Below are positions 30,056-42,539 of a stretch of 64,000 nucleotides of DNA, in pieces (position 1 is the first letter of the stretch; each line of letters starts with the position of its first letter). A program made the translations under genes and the position numbers. The notes beneath the pieces are model-generated. The model saw only the letters and a program-made list of their open reading frames with translations, had not been told where the DNA came from and ran no database searches. This DNA is from an uncultured Parvularculaceae bacterium (lineage in GTDB: Bacteria > Pseudomonadota > Alphaproteobacteria > Caulobacterales > Parvularculaceae), in NCBI GenBank assembly GCA_947259375.1, contig CAMYLZ010000032.1:69501-133500 (forward strand). Direction: 5' to 3'.

Positions 30056-30131
30056 TGGTGGGCGGTGACGGGTTCGAACCGCCGACCTACTGGGTGTAAA
30101 CCAGCCGCTCTTCCAGCTGAGCTAACCGCCC
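30056..30131 (-). tRNA. tRNA-Val (anticodon TAC/UAC)
   Basis: GGGCGGTTAGCTCAGCTGGAAGAGCGGCTGGTTTACACCCAGTAGGTCGGCGGTTCGAACCCGTCACCGCCCACCA: full cloverleaf with encoded CCA. Confidence 0.97.
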
Positions 30132-30237
30132 TTACCTGCCGGGCTTGCCGGCGGGGCGACGTCCATAGCGCGCCGACCCGCGTCTTACAAGCGCCCGCGC
30201 ACGCCTTTGGCGTCAAAACTTGCCCCCCTCAAACGAA

Positions 30238-30277
30238 ATGCGCCGGCGCTTGGGAAAGCCCCCCGGCGCCGGCGCAT
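30238..30277 (-). terminator. probable terminator hairpin of HU gene
   Basis: Perfect 12-bp stem ATGCGCCGGCGC/GCGCCGGCGCAT, 23 nt after HU stop on the minus strand, followed by TTTCGTTTG. Confidence 0.7.
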
Positions 30278-30299
30278 CGAAACGAAGATGTTTCCGCGT

Positions 30300-30572
30300 C
30301 TAGTTGAGCGCGTCTTTCAGGCCCTTGCCGGCCGAGAATTTCGGCTGGATCGACGCCGGGATCTGGATGGTCTCGCCCGTGCGCGGGTTGCGGCCTTCGC
30401 GCGCCTTGCGCTGGGCGGCGGAAAACGTGCCGAAGCCGACGAGGCGCACATCGTCGCCCGCTTTCAGCGCGTTTGTGATGGCGTCAAACACCGCGTCCAC
30501 GGCTTTCGCCGCATCGGACTTGGACATGTCTGACATATCCGCGACTTTGTCGATGAATTCGTTCTTGTTCAT
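30300..30572 (-). CDS. HU family DNA-binding protein
   Basis: MNKNEFIDKVADMSDMSKSDAAKAVDAVFDAITNALKAGDDVRLVGFGTFSAAQRKAREGRNPRTGETIQIPASIQPKFSAGKGLKDALN. Confidence 0.97.
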   Translation of the reverse strand: MNKNEFIDKVADMSDMSKSDAAKAVDAVFDAITNALKAGDDVRLVGFGTFSAAQRKAREGRNPRTGETIQIPASIQPKFSAGKGLKDALN

Positions 30573-30844
30573 TCCATGGGCCTTTCTGTGTGAAGCTCGC
30601 AAAATGGTTGAAACTGTGACCTGCGCGCGATTTTACGCGCCCGGGCCAAGCCATTGCCAAGGAAAAATGGCTTAAAATAAGGGTTTGCTTTCCACACCCC
30701 AGCCAACCATTTGATTTTATGAAGTAATTTTGAAGTCAAAACGAGCGCCGGGGACGGTCGCAGCGGCCGGTTTTCGCGGGTTTCACGCGCATTTTCAGGC
30801 GTTTTCGCGCATTTGCCGATTCGTTCGCAGCCAAAGAAAAGCGC

Positions 30845-30884
30845 AAAAAAACAGGGCTGAAACCACGATTTCAGCCCTATTTTC
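30845..30884 (-). terminator. rho-independent terminator of lon
   Basis: Minus strand AGGGCTGAAA-tcgtgg-TTTCAGCCCT followed by GTTTTTTTG. Confidence 0.93.
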
Positions 30885-30915
30885 CAATTTGTCGGCGCGC
30901 TTGGCCGCCCTTCGT

Positions 30916-33306
30916 TTAATGAGTGACGACCGACGCGCCCTCGCCCGGCTTGTCCGCCGCCGGCGCATCGACCGGCTCGGTCCATTCAATCGGCGTCAGC
31001 TTTTTCGTCAGCGCATGGCCGAGCACGTCATCGACGGTCGCGACCGGAATGATTTTCAGGTTCTCTTTGACGTTCTCCGGGATGTCCGCGAGATCCTTTT
31101 CATTCTCTTCCGGGATTAGCACCGTCTTGACGCCGGCCCGCAACGCAGCGAGCAGCTTTTCCTTCAAGCCGCCAATGGCGAGCACGCGGCCGCGCAGCGA
31201 AATCTCGCCGGTCATGGCGATATCCTTGTGCACCGGCACGCCGGTCAGCACCGAGACGATGGCGGTCGCCATGGCGACGCCGGCCGAGGGACCGTCTTTC
31301 GGCGTTGCGCCTTCGGGCACGTGAATGTGGATGTCGGTCTTGTCGAACAAAGGCGGCTCGATGGCGAATTGCACCGCCCGGCTCTTCACATAGGACGAAG
31401 CGGCGGAAACGGATTCCTTCATCACCTCCTTGAGATTGCCCGTCGGCGTCATCTTGCCCTTGCCGGGCATCTTCACCGCCTCGATGGTAAGAATGTCGCC
31501 GCCAACAGAAGTCCAGGCGAGCCCGGTGACAACGCCGACCTGATCCTCGCGATCAATCTCGCCATAGCGGTATTTCGGAACGCCCGCATAATCGTCGAGA
31601 TTATCGGCAGTGACCGTTACAGCCTTGGCCGCGCCAGTTTCAAGATCGCGTACCGCCTTGCGCGCCAGCTTGGCCAGTTCCCGTTCGAGATTGCGGACGC
31701 CCGCCTCGCGGGTATAGCGGCGGATCAATGTCAGCAAGCCTTTTTCGTCAATCTTCCACTCTTCTTCCTTGAGGCCGTGATTTTCCAGCAGCTTCGGGAT
31801 CAGATGGCGGCGCGAAATTTCAACCTTTTCATCTTCCGTATACCCCGGAATGCGGATGATCTCCATCCGGTCCAGCAAGGGCTGCGGCATGTTGAGGCTG
31901 TTCGCCGTCGTAATGAACATCACGTCCGAAAGGTCGTAATCGACCTCGAGATAATGGTCCTGGAAGGTCGCATTCTGCTCCGGGTCCAACACCTCGAGCA
32001 GCGCGGAGGCGGGATCGCCGCGGAAGTCCTGGCCCATCTTGTCGATCTCGTCGAGCAGGAATAGCGGGTTGGACTTCTTGGCCTTTTTCATCGACTGGAT
32101 GATCTTGCCGGGCATTGAGCCGATATAAGTGCGCCGATGGCCGCGAATTTCTGCTTCATCGCGCACGCCGCCAAGCGACACGCGCACAAATTCGCGTCCC
32201 GTCGCATTGGCGATGGACTTGCCGAGCGACGTCTTGCCCACCCCCGGCGGGCCGACGAGGCACAGGATCGGGCCTTTCAGCTTGTTCATCCGCTTTTGCA
32301 CGGCGAGATATTCGATAATGCGTTCCTTGACCTTGTCCAATCCGTAATGATCCGCATCAAGAACATCCTGCGCGGCTTTGAGGTCGCCTTTCAGCTTCGA
32401 ACGGGAGTTCCAGGGGATCGCGGTCATCCAGTCGAGATAGTTTCGCACCACAGTCGACTCCGCCGACATGGGCGACATCTGGCGCAGTTTTTTAAGCTCG
32501 GCTTCCACCTTGCCCTTCGCCTCTTTCGACAGTTTGGTTTTCTTGATCTTGTCTTCGATCTCGGAAACCTCGTCGCGGCCGTCATCACTCTCGCCGAGTT
32601 CCTTCTGGATCGCTTTCATCTGCTCATTTAGATAATATTCGCGCTGCGTCTTCTCCATCTGGCGCTTGACGCGATTGCGGATTTTTTTCTCAACCTGCAA
32701 AACGCTCATCTCGCCTTCCATCAGCGCATAAACGCGCTCAAGGCGCTGGGCGACGCCGGCAATTTCAAGCAATTCCTGCTTTTCGTTGATCTTGATGTTG
32801 AGATGCGACGCTACCGTATCGGCGAGCTTTGCATATTCGTCGATCTGGGTGATTGAAACCATGACTTCCGGCGGCACGCGCTTGTTGAGTTTCGCATAGC
32901 CTTCAAATTGCGTGACGACAGACCGCGCCAGCGCTTCAAGCTCCGCATCGTCGCCGCCATCCTCATCAATAAAGGACGCCTCGGCCTCGAAATACTCATC
33001 CTCGCGGGTATATTCCTCAATCACCGCGCGCGCTTCGCCCTCGACCAGCACTTTCACCGTGCCGTCAGGCAACTTCAGAAGTTGAAGCACCGACGCCACA
33101 ACGCCGACATCGTAAATATCTTCAATTTCCGGATCGTCATCGCTGGCGTCCTTTTGCGCCACCAGTAGAATTTTCTTGTCATTCTGCATGACGTTCTCAA
33201 GCGCATTCACCGACTTTTCACGCCCAACAAAGAGCGGCACGATCATGCCGGGAAAGACAACAATGTCGCGCAAGGGCAATACAGGATAAATAATATTCTC
33301 GCTCAT
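30916..33306 (-). CDS. lon: endopeptidase La (Lon protease)
   Basis: [59 protein letters not shown] (catalytic Ser); [23 protein letters not shown]. Start at MSENIIYPV. Confidence 0.98.
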   Translation of the reverse strand: MSENIIYPVLPLRDIVVFPGMIVPLFVGREKSVNALENVMQNDKKILLVAQKDASDDDPEIEDIYDVGVVASVLQLLKLPDGTVKVLVEGEARAVIEEYTREDEYFEAEASFIDEDGGDDAELEALARSVVTQFEGYAKLNKRVPPEVMVSITQIDEYAKLADTVASHLNIKINEKQELLEIAGVAQRLERVYALMEGEMSVLQVEKKIRNRVKRQMEKTQREYYLNEQMKAIQKELGESDDGRDEVSEIEDKIKKTKLSKEAKGKVEAELKKLRQMSPMSAESTVVRNYLDWMTAIPWNSRSKLKGDLKAAQDVLDADHYGLDKVKERIIEYLAVQKRMNKLKGPILCLVGPPGVGKTSLGKSIANATGREFVRVSLGGVRDEAEIRGHRRTYIGSMPGKIIQSMKKAKKSNPLFLLDEIDKMGQDFRGDPASALLEVLDPEQNATFQDHYLEVDYDLSDVMFITTANSLNMPQPLLDRMEIIRIPGYTEDEKVEISRRHLIPKLLENHGLKEEEWKIDEKGLLTLIRRYTREAGVRNLERELAKLARKAVRDLETGAAKAVTVTADNLDDYAGVPKYRYGEIDREDQVGVVTGLAWTSVGGDILTIEAVKMPGKGKMTPTGNLKEVMKESVSAASSYVKSRAVQFAIEPPLFDKTDIHIHVPEGATPKDGPSAGVAMATAIVSVLTGVPVHKDIAMTGEISLRGRVLAIGGLKEKLLAALRAGVKTVLIPEENEKDLADIPENVKENLKIIPVATVDDVLGHALTKKLTPIEWTEPVDAPAADKPGEGASVVTH

Positions 33307-33584
33307 CAAAGGCTCCTGAAACATCGAGATCCGGCTGGCGGCATCCCGCAAAGTCGCTTTACTGACCACCAATTATGGCGGCGATTTGCGCCATCAGCGC
33401 AATAATACATCACAGTTACCAAAGGCGGGAAAACACCGTCTTAAGACAACGCGAACCGCCACTGCTACGGCAGGCGGCAGCTATTGGTAATTTGGCCCTA
33501 TTTGGCCCGGATTCAACCCGCAGGACAGTCATCGGCCTGCTTGCACTCCACAAGACGCCAGGCGACGGCCTGCCGCGCCCAGCT

Positions 33585-33617
33585 AGACAAACGGCCGCCC
33601 GTTTGCAGGGCGGCCGT
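33585..33617 (-). terminator. rho-independent terminator of clpX
   Basis: Minus strand ACGGCCGCCC-tgcaaac-GGGCGGCCGT followed by TTGTCT. Confidence 0.85.
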
Positions 33618-33649
33618 CCTCAAGAGTTTTCGCGCGGAAATTACGCGCC

Positions 33650-34936
33650 TTAAGCGCTGGCGTCTGCTTCGACCGCCTCCTTCTCGCGCTCCGAATAGAT
33701 GTAAAGCGGCGTCGCATTGCCTTCGACCACTTCGCCATTGACCACGACCTCGACAACGCCTTCGAGGGTCGGCAGTTCGAACATGGAATCGAGCAGGATG
33801 CCTTCCATGATCGAGCGCAATCCGCGCGCGCCGGTCTTGCGGGCGATCGCCCTGCGGGCAATCGCCGCCTTGGCGTCGTCGGTAAAGGTCAGCTTGACAT
33901 CTTCCATCTCGAATAGCCGCTGATATTGCTTGACCAGCGCGTTTTTCGGCGAGGTCAGGATTTGCACCAGCGCTTCTTCGTCGAGATCCTCAAGCGTAGC
34001 AATCACCGGCAGGCGGCCGACAAATTCCGGGATCAAGCCGAACTTCAACAGATCTTCCGGCTCGACTTCCTGCAGGATCGCGCCGATGCGGCGATCGTCG
34101 GGACTTTTCACCGCCGCGCCGAAACCGATCGACGAGCCTTCGCCGCGATTGGCGATGACTTTTTCCAGCCCGGCGAACGCGCCGCCAACAATGAACAAGA
34201 TGTTGGTCGTGTCGACCTGCAAAAACTCCTGCTGCGGATGTTTGCGCCCGCCCTGAGGCGGCACCGAAGCAACAGTGCCTTCCATGATCTTCAACAGGGC
34301 CTGCTGCACGCCTTCGCCCGAAACGTCGCGGGTGATGGATGGATTGTCGGACTTGCGCGAGATCTTGTCGACTTCGTCAATATAAACGATGCCGCGCTGC
34401 GCGCGTTCGACATTATAATCCGCAGACTGAAGAAGTTTCAGAATGATGTTTTCAACGTCCTCGCCGACATAACCGGCTTCGGTGAGCGTTGTCGCATCCG
34501 CCATGGTGAACGGCACGTCGAGAATGCGCGCCAGCGTCTGCGCGAGAAGCGTCTTGCCCGAACCGGTCGGACCGACCAGCAGGATATTCGACTTCTGCAA
34601 TTCTACGTCATTGTTCTTGGCCGCGTGATTGAGGCGCTTGTAGTGGTTGTGAACCGCCACGGACAGGACGCGTTTGGCCTGCGACTGACCGATGACGTAA
34701 TCATCGAGCACTTTGTGAATTTGTTGCGGGCTCGGCACGCCGTCGCTCGCCTTGACCAGCGAGGACTTTGATTCCTCGCGGATGATGTCCATACACAGCT
34801 CAACGCATTCATCGCAAATGAATACCGTCGGCCCCGCGATCAGTTTCCTGACCTCGTGCTGGCTCTTTCCGCAGAACGAGCAGTAAAGGGTGTTTTTCCC
34901 GTCACCGCCGCCGTTTTTGCCGCCGATTTTGCTCAC
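33650..34936 (-). CDS. clpX: ATP-dependent Clp protease ATP-binding subunit ClpX
   Basis: Zinc finger [77 protein letters not shown]. Confidence 0.98.
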   Translation of the reverse strand: MSKIGGKNGGGDGKNTLYCSFCGKSQHEVRKLIAGPTVFICDECVELCMDIIREESKSSLVKASDGVPSPQQIHKVLDDYVIGQSQAKRVLSVAVHNHYKRLNHAAKNNDVELQKSNILLVGPTGSGKTLLAQTLARILDVPFTMADATTLTEAGYVGEDVENIILKLLQSADYNVERAQRGIVYIDEVDKISRKSDNPSITRDVSGEGVQQALLKIMEGTVASVPPQGGRKHPQQEFLQVDTTNILFIVGGAFAGLEKVIANRGEGSSIGFGAAVKSPDDRRIGAILQEVEPEDLLKFGLIPEFVGRLPVIATLEDLDEEALVQILTSPKNALVKQYQRLFEMEDVKLTFTDDAKAAIARRAIARKTGARGLRSIMEGILLDSMFELPTLEGVVEVVVNGEVVEGNATPLYIYSEREKEAVEADASA

Positions 34937-35135
34937 TGTAACCGCACTCCTTCGTCGGCGCCCTCATCAGACGCGTCATGGCTGTCCTTACGCACCCCGC
35001 TCGGCGGCGGGCTCACGCTTCCCGGAAAAACTGCACGAACGGCGCCATGACATCCGGGACACAGGACATTGGACCATATTCCGCCCAAACCAATCAAGAA
35101 ACCATTTCCTTAAAGCCTTAATTTCAAGGCCGGCG

Positions 35136-35774
35136 TTAGCGTTCGGATTCGCTCGCTTCCACCCGTTCCGACAGAACCTTGTCGATCAGGCCGAATGAAA
35201 CCGCCTCTTCCGGGTCCATGAAATGATCCCGATCAAGGGTTTTCTCAATAGTTTCATAGGACTGACCGGTGTGATCGACGTAAATCTCATTCAGTCGGCG
35301 CTTCAGCTTGATAATATCCTGGGCGTGCCGCTCAATATCCGAGGCTTGGCCCTGGAAGCCGCCTGAGGGCTGGTGGACCATGATCCGCGAGTTCGGCAGC
35401 GAAAAGCGCATATCCTTCTCGCCGGCGGCCAGCAAGAGCGAGCCCATGGACGCCGCCATGCCGACGCACATGGTCGATACCGCCGGGCGGATATAACGCA
35501 TGGTGTCGTACATCGCGAGACCGGCCGAAACCACGCCGCCCGGCGAATTGATGTAGAAGGCGATCTCTTTTTTCGGGTTTTCCGCCTCAAGATACAAAAG
35601 CTGCGCGATGATCAGGGTCGAGACCTGGTCATGGACCGGTCCGGACAGGAAGATGATCCGTTCTTTCAACAGGCGGGAATAGATGTCGAAGGCGCGCTCG
35701 CCCCGGCTGGACTGCTCGACCACCATCGGCACAAGCGTATTCATATAAATATCGTGGGGGTCTTTCATCGACAT
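35136..35774 (-). CDS. clpP: ATP-dependent Clp protease proteolytic subunit
   Basis: [36 protein letters not shown] (catalytic Ser), [24 protein letters not shown] (catalytic His). Confidence 0.98.
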   Translation of the reverse strand: MSMKDPHDIYMNTLVPMVVEQSSRGERAFDIYSRLLKERIIFLSGPVHDQVSTLIIAQLLYLEAENPKKEIAFYINSPGGVVSAGLAMYDTMRYIRPAVSTMCVGMAASMGSLLLAAGEKDMRFSLPNSRIMVHQPSGGFQGQASDIERHAQDIIKLKRRLNEIYVDHTGQSYETIEKTLDRDHFMDPEEAVSFGLIDKVLSERVEASESER

Positions 35775-36102
35775 CCTCTTTCCAAGCGTCGTTTCATGCG
35801 TCTTTCGCGCGCCTGGTCCCTGGCGGTCCCGCAGGGCGCGCGGGGCTGTTTTTCATCCTTAACATGGGGTGCGAATTGGCGAGCGCCAGTCCCCATTCAC
35901 ACACCATAGCGTGACCCGCTTAAGCGAGGGTTATTCTCCCGAAAAAGCAAGGCATCGTTTCAAACAGGGCCGCACGCGCTAACTGCTGCGCGCGGCCGTC
36001 AACCTGGCCGCGGCGATCGTCCCAAAATGAAAACGCAAATGGCCGCGCGGCTTTTCACCGCGCGCGCCGATCACCAGCGTTGCAAACACCGCGGCGGCGG
36101 CG

Positions 36103-37470
36103 TTACGCAAAGGCGTCTTCGCCTTCCGGCTCTTCCATCAACTGGTCCTTGGTGACGGTCTTGTCCGTCACTTCGGAACGCTCAATGATGTAGTCGACGA
36201 CTTTTTCTTCGAAAAGCGGCGCCCGGATCTGTTGAATGGCCTGCGGGTTTTGCTGATAAAACTGCAGCACTTCCTGCGGCGAGATCTCCTGGCCCTGCAT
36301 CATCAGCATCTGCGATTCGCGCATCGCCTGCGCCTGGATCGCCTGCTGCAATTCGCTTGACGGCACCTGCACGTCGGCCCGCTTGCCGATCTCCGCGAGC
36401 ACGAGCCCGAGGCGGACGCGGCGCTCGGCGATCTTGCGGTATTCTTCTTTCAGCTCTTCGTCGGTCTTGTCTTTGTCTTCTTCGTCGCGTTCGGAATTTT
36501 CGACCTGACGCCAGATCTGTTCGAATTCCGCATCGACCATGCCTTTCGGCAATTCGAATTCATGACCTTCATCGAGCTTGTCGAGCAGCGCACGCTTCAG
36601 ATGACCGCGCGACAGGCGCTTATAGTCTTCTTCAATCCGCTCCTTGATGCGCGATTTCAGATCGTCAAGACTCTCAAGGCCGAGTTTCTTGGCAAGCTCA
36701 TCATCGATCTCGACATCTTCCGGCGCTTTGACTTCGACGACTTTGACATCGAAAACCGCGTCCTTGCCGGCGAGGTCTTTCGAGCCATAACCTTCCGGGA
36801 AGGTGACTTTCACTTCCACATCGTCGCCGGTTTTGGCGCCGACAAGCTGGTCCTCGAAGCCGGGAATGAACGTGTCCGAACCGAGAACGATTTCCTGGGC
36901 CTCGCCCTTGCCGCCGGCGAATTCCTCACCGTCGATCTTGCCCACATAATCGATAACGAGAAGGTCTTTATCCTTGGCCTTCGCCGTCTTGCCGCGCGCC
37001 TTGTAGCTGGTCTGCTGCTTGGCGATATTGTCGAGCGCTTCTTCGAGATCGGTTTCGGGAATCTCCGCCACCGGCCGGGTCAGCTTGAGACCGGCGACAT
37101 CCATCGGCTCAAAGCTCGGCAGGATTTCGGCGTGGACGTCATATTCGAGATCGGCCTTGCCATCGATCACGTCTTCGATCTTCGAATGGAAATGCGGATG
37201 CGGCGACGTCGCCGGCTGCAAGTCGCGATCGGTGAACGCCTTGGTCGATGTTTCGGTGACGATCTCCTGGATGATCTCGCTCATCATCCCCTTGCCGTAC
37301 ATCTTTTTCAGGAAGGAGACCGGCGCCTTGCCCTTGCGGAAGCCTTTGAGGTGCACCCGGCCTTTCACCTCTTCGAGCTTGGCGACGAGCTTTTGATCGA
37401 GCTCTTCGGCAGGGACCTTCACCAGAAACCGGCGATCAAGACCTTCGGCGCTTTTCTCAATGACTTCCAT
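36103..37470 (-). CDS. tig: trigger factor
   Basis: MEVIEKSAEGLDRRFLVKVPAEELDQKLVAKLEEVKGRVHLKGFRKGKAPVSFLKKMYGK; FKBP-type domain; upstream of clpP. Confidence 0.97.
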   Translation of the reverse strand: MEVIEKSAEGLDRRFLVKVPAEELDQKLVAKLEEVKGRVHLKGFRKGKAPVSFLKKMYGKGMMSEIIQEIVTETSTKAFTDRDLQPATSPHPHFHSKIEDVIDGKADLEYDVHAEILPSFEPMDVAGLKLTRPVAEIPETDLEEALDNIAKQQTSYKARGKTAKAKDKDLLVIDYVGKIDGEEFAGGKGEAQEIVLGSDTFIPGFEDQLVGAKTGDDVEVKVTFPEGYGSKDLAGKDAVFDVKVVEVKAPEDVEIDDELAKKLGLESLDDLKSRIKERIEEDYKRLSRGHLKRALLDKLDEGHEFELPKGMVDAEFEQIWRQVENSERDEEDKDKTDEELKEEYRKIAERRVRLGLVLAEIGKRADVQVPSSELQQAIQAQAMRESQMLMMQGQEISPQEVLQFYQQNPQAIQQIRAPLFEEKVVDYIIERSEVTDKTVTKDQLMEEPEGEDAFA

Positions 37471-37570
37471 TTTCTTCTCGTCTTTTCAAAACCGGCGCAG
37501 AACCGGCAAATCCCTTGTTTACATTTCGTCCGCCGCCGCCCTTGCGAGCGTTAGCGCAGCGGGCTTGGCA

Positions 37571-37599
37571 AGCCGAAGCCTGCGAAGCAGGCGAAGGCT
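37571..37599 (-). repeat. nested palindromic hairpin in tRNA-Leu trailer
   Basis: Minus strand AGCC-TTC-GCCTGC-TTC-GCAGGC-TTC-GGCT, abutting the CCA end of tRNA-Leu. Confidence 0.6.
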
Positions 37600-37684
37600 G
37601 GTGCGGATGAGAGGAGTCGAACCTCCACGGGTTGCCCCGCTGGAACCTAAATCCAGTGCGTCTACCAGTTCCGCCACATCCGCA
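37599..37684 (-). tRNA. tRNA-Leu (anticodon TAG/UAG)
   Basis: TGCGGATGTGGCGGAACTGGTAGACGCACTGGATTTAGGTTCCAGCGGGGCAACCCGTGGAGGTTCGACTCCTCTCATCCGCACCA; class II tRNA with long variable arm and encoded CCA. Confidence 0.96.
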
Positions 37685-37846
37685 AAAGTCTTTCGGCGCA
37701 AAGCAAACAGGGCCGCGGCGACGCACGCGACCCCATCCAAAGTCCGCGGGTTCTATACCAGACGAAACCGCCCTGTCGAGCGCCTAGATGCCGATTTTGG
37801 CCAAATCCGCATCTGGATACCACGGCGCGATTCCTTACCGAAAAGG

Positions 37847-38349
37847 TCAGGAAAGGCGTTTTTCGAACCAAATGACATCAATGAAGCGCCCGAATTTGCG
37901 CCCGACCTCGCTCAATGTCGCCACATGCGCAAAGCCGAAGCGCTTGTGCAGCGCTGCCGAGGCCGGGTTCGGCGCAGCCACGAGCCCGTAAGCGCGATGC
38001 AGCTCCGCGCCGTCGAGCGCCTCGAAGAGCGCGTTATAAAGAGCTGTCCCTGCACCAAGGCCGTGACAGGCCGGCTCGACGAAAACCGATGTCTTCACCG
38101 AGCTGGCGTAACCGGCGCGCGGATCGAACGGGTTGGCGCTGGCGAAGCCGCAGATCGTCCCATCCGGCCTTTCGGCGACCAAGACCGGATAGCGCGCATC
38201 GCCGTCCCGCGCCTGCAGCCAGGCCCGGCGCTGATCAACCGTATGCTCAACGGTCTCGAACGTAATGACTGTGTCGCGAATGAATGGGTTATAGACCGCA
38301 TTGATCGCGTCGGCGTCGTCAAGACGCGCCGGACGGACAGTCAGACCGC

Positions 38350-38353
<4 letters not shown>
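37847..38353 (-). CDS. GNAT family N-acetyltransferase (phosphinothricin acetyltransferase-like)
   Basis: LTVRPARLDDADAINAVYNPFIRDTVITFET; VEPACHGLGAGTALYNALFEAL; ALHKRFGFAHVATLSEVGRKFGRFIDVIWFEK. Confidence 0.93.
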
Positions 38354-40284
<1,931 letters not shown>

Positions 40285-40287
40285 AAG

Positions 40288-40309
40288 ATCGCGCGTTACG
40301 CCGCGCGAT
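40288..40309. terminator. hairpin between convergent glnB and flavin oxidoreductase, overlapping the latter's stop codon
   Basis: Perfect 8-bp stem ATCGCGCG-ttacgc-CGCGCGAT. Confidence 0.5.
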
Positions 40310-41396
40310 AACGCTCTAGCCAGTGCGCATAAGGCGCGGGCAATGTCGCCCAAGCGGCCTTTTCAACGCCGAGTGCACGCGCGGCGTCATAAGGCCAATG
40401 CGGGTTTTCCAATAGCGGCCGGCCAAGCATGACGAGGTCCGCAGCGCCGTCACGGATGATCGCATCGGCCTGCGCCGGGTTGGAGATGAACCAGGACGTC
40501 GCCGCCGGGATCCCGGCCTCGTCGCGCACTTTCTTCGCATAAGGCGCCATGAAACCCGGCCCCCAGGGGATTTGCGCATCGGCGGCGCTAAAGCCGACGC
40601 TGACATCGATGAGATCGAGACCGCCCTCTTTCAGGCGCCGCACAAGTTCAATCGCTTCGGTCAGCGTTTCCTCATCCTGACCGTCAAATTCGATAACGCC
40701 GAAGCGCGCGGTAAGCGGCAGGTGCTCCGGCCAGACTTTGCGCACCGCTTCAAAGGTCTCCAGAATGAAGCGCATCCGGTTTTCCGCGCTGCCGCCATAT
40801 TCATCGGTGCGCTGATTGGCGTGGCGCGAGAAAAAGCTCTGGGCGAGATAACCATGCGCGAAATGCAGTTCCAGCCACTCGAAGCCTGCATCGAGCGAGC
40901 GTTGCGCCGCTGCGACAAAGTCCTGTTGCACGCGTGCAATATCGGCTTTCGTCATTTCCTGCGGCACGCGCGACAAGCCGCCGCCCTGCGCCACCGCCGA
41001 CGGACCGATGATCGGCCAGCCGCGCGGATCGTTTTCCGGGATATGATCATCCCCTTCCCAGGGGCGATTGGCGCTCGCCTTGCGGCCGGCATGGGCGATC
41101 TGAATGCCGGCGACAGCGCCCGCCGCCTTGACGCCGCGCACCGCGGGACGAAAAGCCTCGGCCTGCGCATCGTTCCAGATCCCCGCATCCGCCGGCGAAA
41201 TGCGCCCATCCGGTGAAACAGCGCTCGCCTCGGCGATGACAAGTCCGGCGCCGCCGCGAGCAAGCCCGGCGAGATGGCCGTAATGCCAGTCATTGATGAC
41301 GCCGTCTTCGGCGGAATATTGGCACATGGGCGAGACCGCGATGCGGTTTCGAAGCGTGATGTCTTTCAGGGTGAAGGTGTCGAACAAGGACGCCAT
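40296..41396 (-). CDS. NADH:flavin oxidoreductase/NADH oxidase (old yellow enzyme family, YqjM-like)
   Basis: MASLFDTFTLKDITLRNRIAVSPMCQYSAEDGVINDWHYGHLAGLARGGAGLVIAEASAV; LHFAHGYLAQSFFSRHANQRTDEYGGSAENRMRF. Confidence 0.94.
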   Translation of the reverse strand: MASLFDTFTLKDITLRNRIAVSPMCQYSAEDGVINDWHYGHLAGLARGGAGLVIAEASAVSPDGRISPADAGIWNDAQAEAFRPAVRGVKAAGAVAGIQIAHAGRKASANRPWEGDDHIPENDPRGWPIIGPSAVAQGGGLSRVPQEMTKADIARVQQDFVAAAQRSLDAGFEWLELHFAHGYLAQSFFSRHANQRTDEYGGSAENRMRFILETFEAVRKVWPEHLPLTARFGVIEFDGQDEETLTEAIELVRRLKEGGLDLIDVSVGFSAADAQIPWGPGFMAPYAKKVRDEAGIPAATSWFISNPAQADAIIRDGAADLVMLGRPLLENPHWPYDAARALGVEKAAWATLPAPYAHWLERYRAA

Positions 41397-41457
41397 GGAA
41401 TTCCTCGGTTTAGTTGAAATCATTGAAAACGGACGCTGAAGCGCCGACATGGAGCTC

Positions 41458-41477
41458 AGTTCGATATTTCTCGAACT
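41458..41477. promoter_or_regulatory. candidate ArsR-type operator
   Basis: AGTTCGA-tatttc-TCGAACT, 7-bp perfect inverted repeat between divergent OYE and ArsR genes. Confidence 0.6.
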
Positions 41478-41513
41478 TCCGAAAGATAGGAAGCGCATGC
41501 TAAGCGTCAAGAG

Positions 41514-41825
41514 ATGAGAAGCTTCAAACATCCTAAGCGCGACGACATCGAGCTGACACGCGTTCTTTACGCGCTGTCCGACCCGGCGCGGCTCGACGTC
41601 GTCCGCCAGCTCGCCGCCGAAGGGGCCTGCACCTGCGCGGCGCTCGACGGCGGCCGACCGAAATCAAGCATGTCCCACCATTTTCGCGTGCTGCGCGAGG
41701 CCGGCGTGATCTTCACCGAGCATGAAGGCCCGACCCATGTGAACGAATTGCGCCGCGACGACCTTGACAATTTGTTCCCGGGGCTCTTGGCCTCTGTACT
41801 TGGAGAGAGAATAAAAAAACGCTGA
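41514..41825 (+). CDS. ArsR family HTH transcriptional regulator
   Basis: LTRVLYALSDPARLDVVRQLAAEGACTCAALDGGRPKSSMSHHFRVLREAGVIFTEHEG. Confidence 0.93.
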   Translation: MRSFKHPKRDDIELTRVLYALSDPARLDVVRQLAAEGACTCAALDGGRPKSSMSHHFRVLREAGVIFTEHEGPTHVNELRRDDLDNLFPGLLASVLGERIKKR

Positions 41826-41873
41826 CGCGCGGCTTGTCCGAAACGAACGGACAGGGTTTCAAGGAGCAGTCCC

Positions 41874-42539
41874 ATTACCGGCCAGGATCAGATTTTCAAC
41901 AACGTCACCGGCGCGCTCGCCCGCAGCCGGCGTCATGAAGAACCTTACCGCCACTGGCTGATCGAAGGGCTGTTCCCCGAGACGGTTCTCAATGATTTGC
42001 ATAGGCTCGATTTTCCGACCGCCGGGGTCGGCGATCTATCCGGCAAGCGCGAATATCACAACGACTCGCGCCATTATTTCGACGCGGGCAATATCGCCCG
42101 TCACAGCGCCGTCGCCGATATTGCGGGCGCATTTCAAACGCCGCGCATGGTCCGCGCTATTGAGGATTTCTTCGCGACCGACCTTGAGGGAACCTATCTT
42201 CGCATCGAATATGCGCAAGATCTCACCGGTTTCTGGCTGGAGCCGCACACCGATCTCGGCGTCAAGCGCCTCACCCTTCTCATTTACCTATCCGGCGATC
42301 CGGGCCATGAAACGATGGGTACGGATATCTATAACGCCGACAAGAGTTGGGCGAAGCGCTCGCCCTTCGCGCCCAATATGGCGCTCGCTTTCGTGCCCGG
42401 CGACAAAACCTATCACGGCTTTGAGTCACGCGAGATCCCCGGCGTCAGGAAGTCGCTGATCCTCAATTACGTCACGACCGACTGGCGCGACCGCGAACAG
42501 CTTTGCTTTCCTGACGCGACGGTGACCCGCGAAGCTTAG
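41874..42539 (+). CDS. 2OG-Fe(II) oxygenase, apparent ATT start
   Basis: In-frame (I/M)TGQDQIFNNVTGALARSRRHEEPYRHWLIEGLFPETVLNDLHRLDFP...; Fe ligands HTD and YHGFESREIPGVRKSLILNYV. ATT preceded by AAGGAG (7-nt spacer); first ATG/GTG/TTG in frame is TTG at 41997, inside the domain. Confidence 0.8.
   Translation: MTGQDQIFNNVTGALARSRRHEEPYRHWLIEGLFPETVLNDLHRLDFPTAGVGDLSGKREYHNDSRHYFDAGNIARHSAVADIAGAFQTPRMVRAIEDFFATDLEGTYLRIEYAQDLTGFWLEPHTDLGVKRLTLLIYLSGDPGHETMGTDIYNADKSWAKRSPFAPNMALAFVPGDKTYHGFESREIPGVRKSLILNYVTTDWRDREQLCFPDATVTREA

Noticed and set aside
29899-30307. Short ORFs over tRNA-Val
   Set aside because: They translate tRNA-Val and hairpin-rich trailer, not protein genes.
36562-37554. 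330-aa plus-strand ORF opposite tig
   Set aside because: Antisense shadow of trigger factor.
37457-37740. Short ORFs such as MDGVACVAALFALRR.../CGGTGRRTGFRFQ...
   Set aside because: They translate the tRNA-Leu gene and its trailer, a common annotation artefact.
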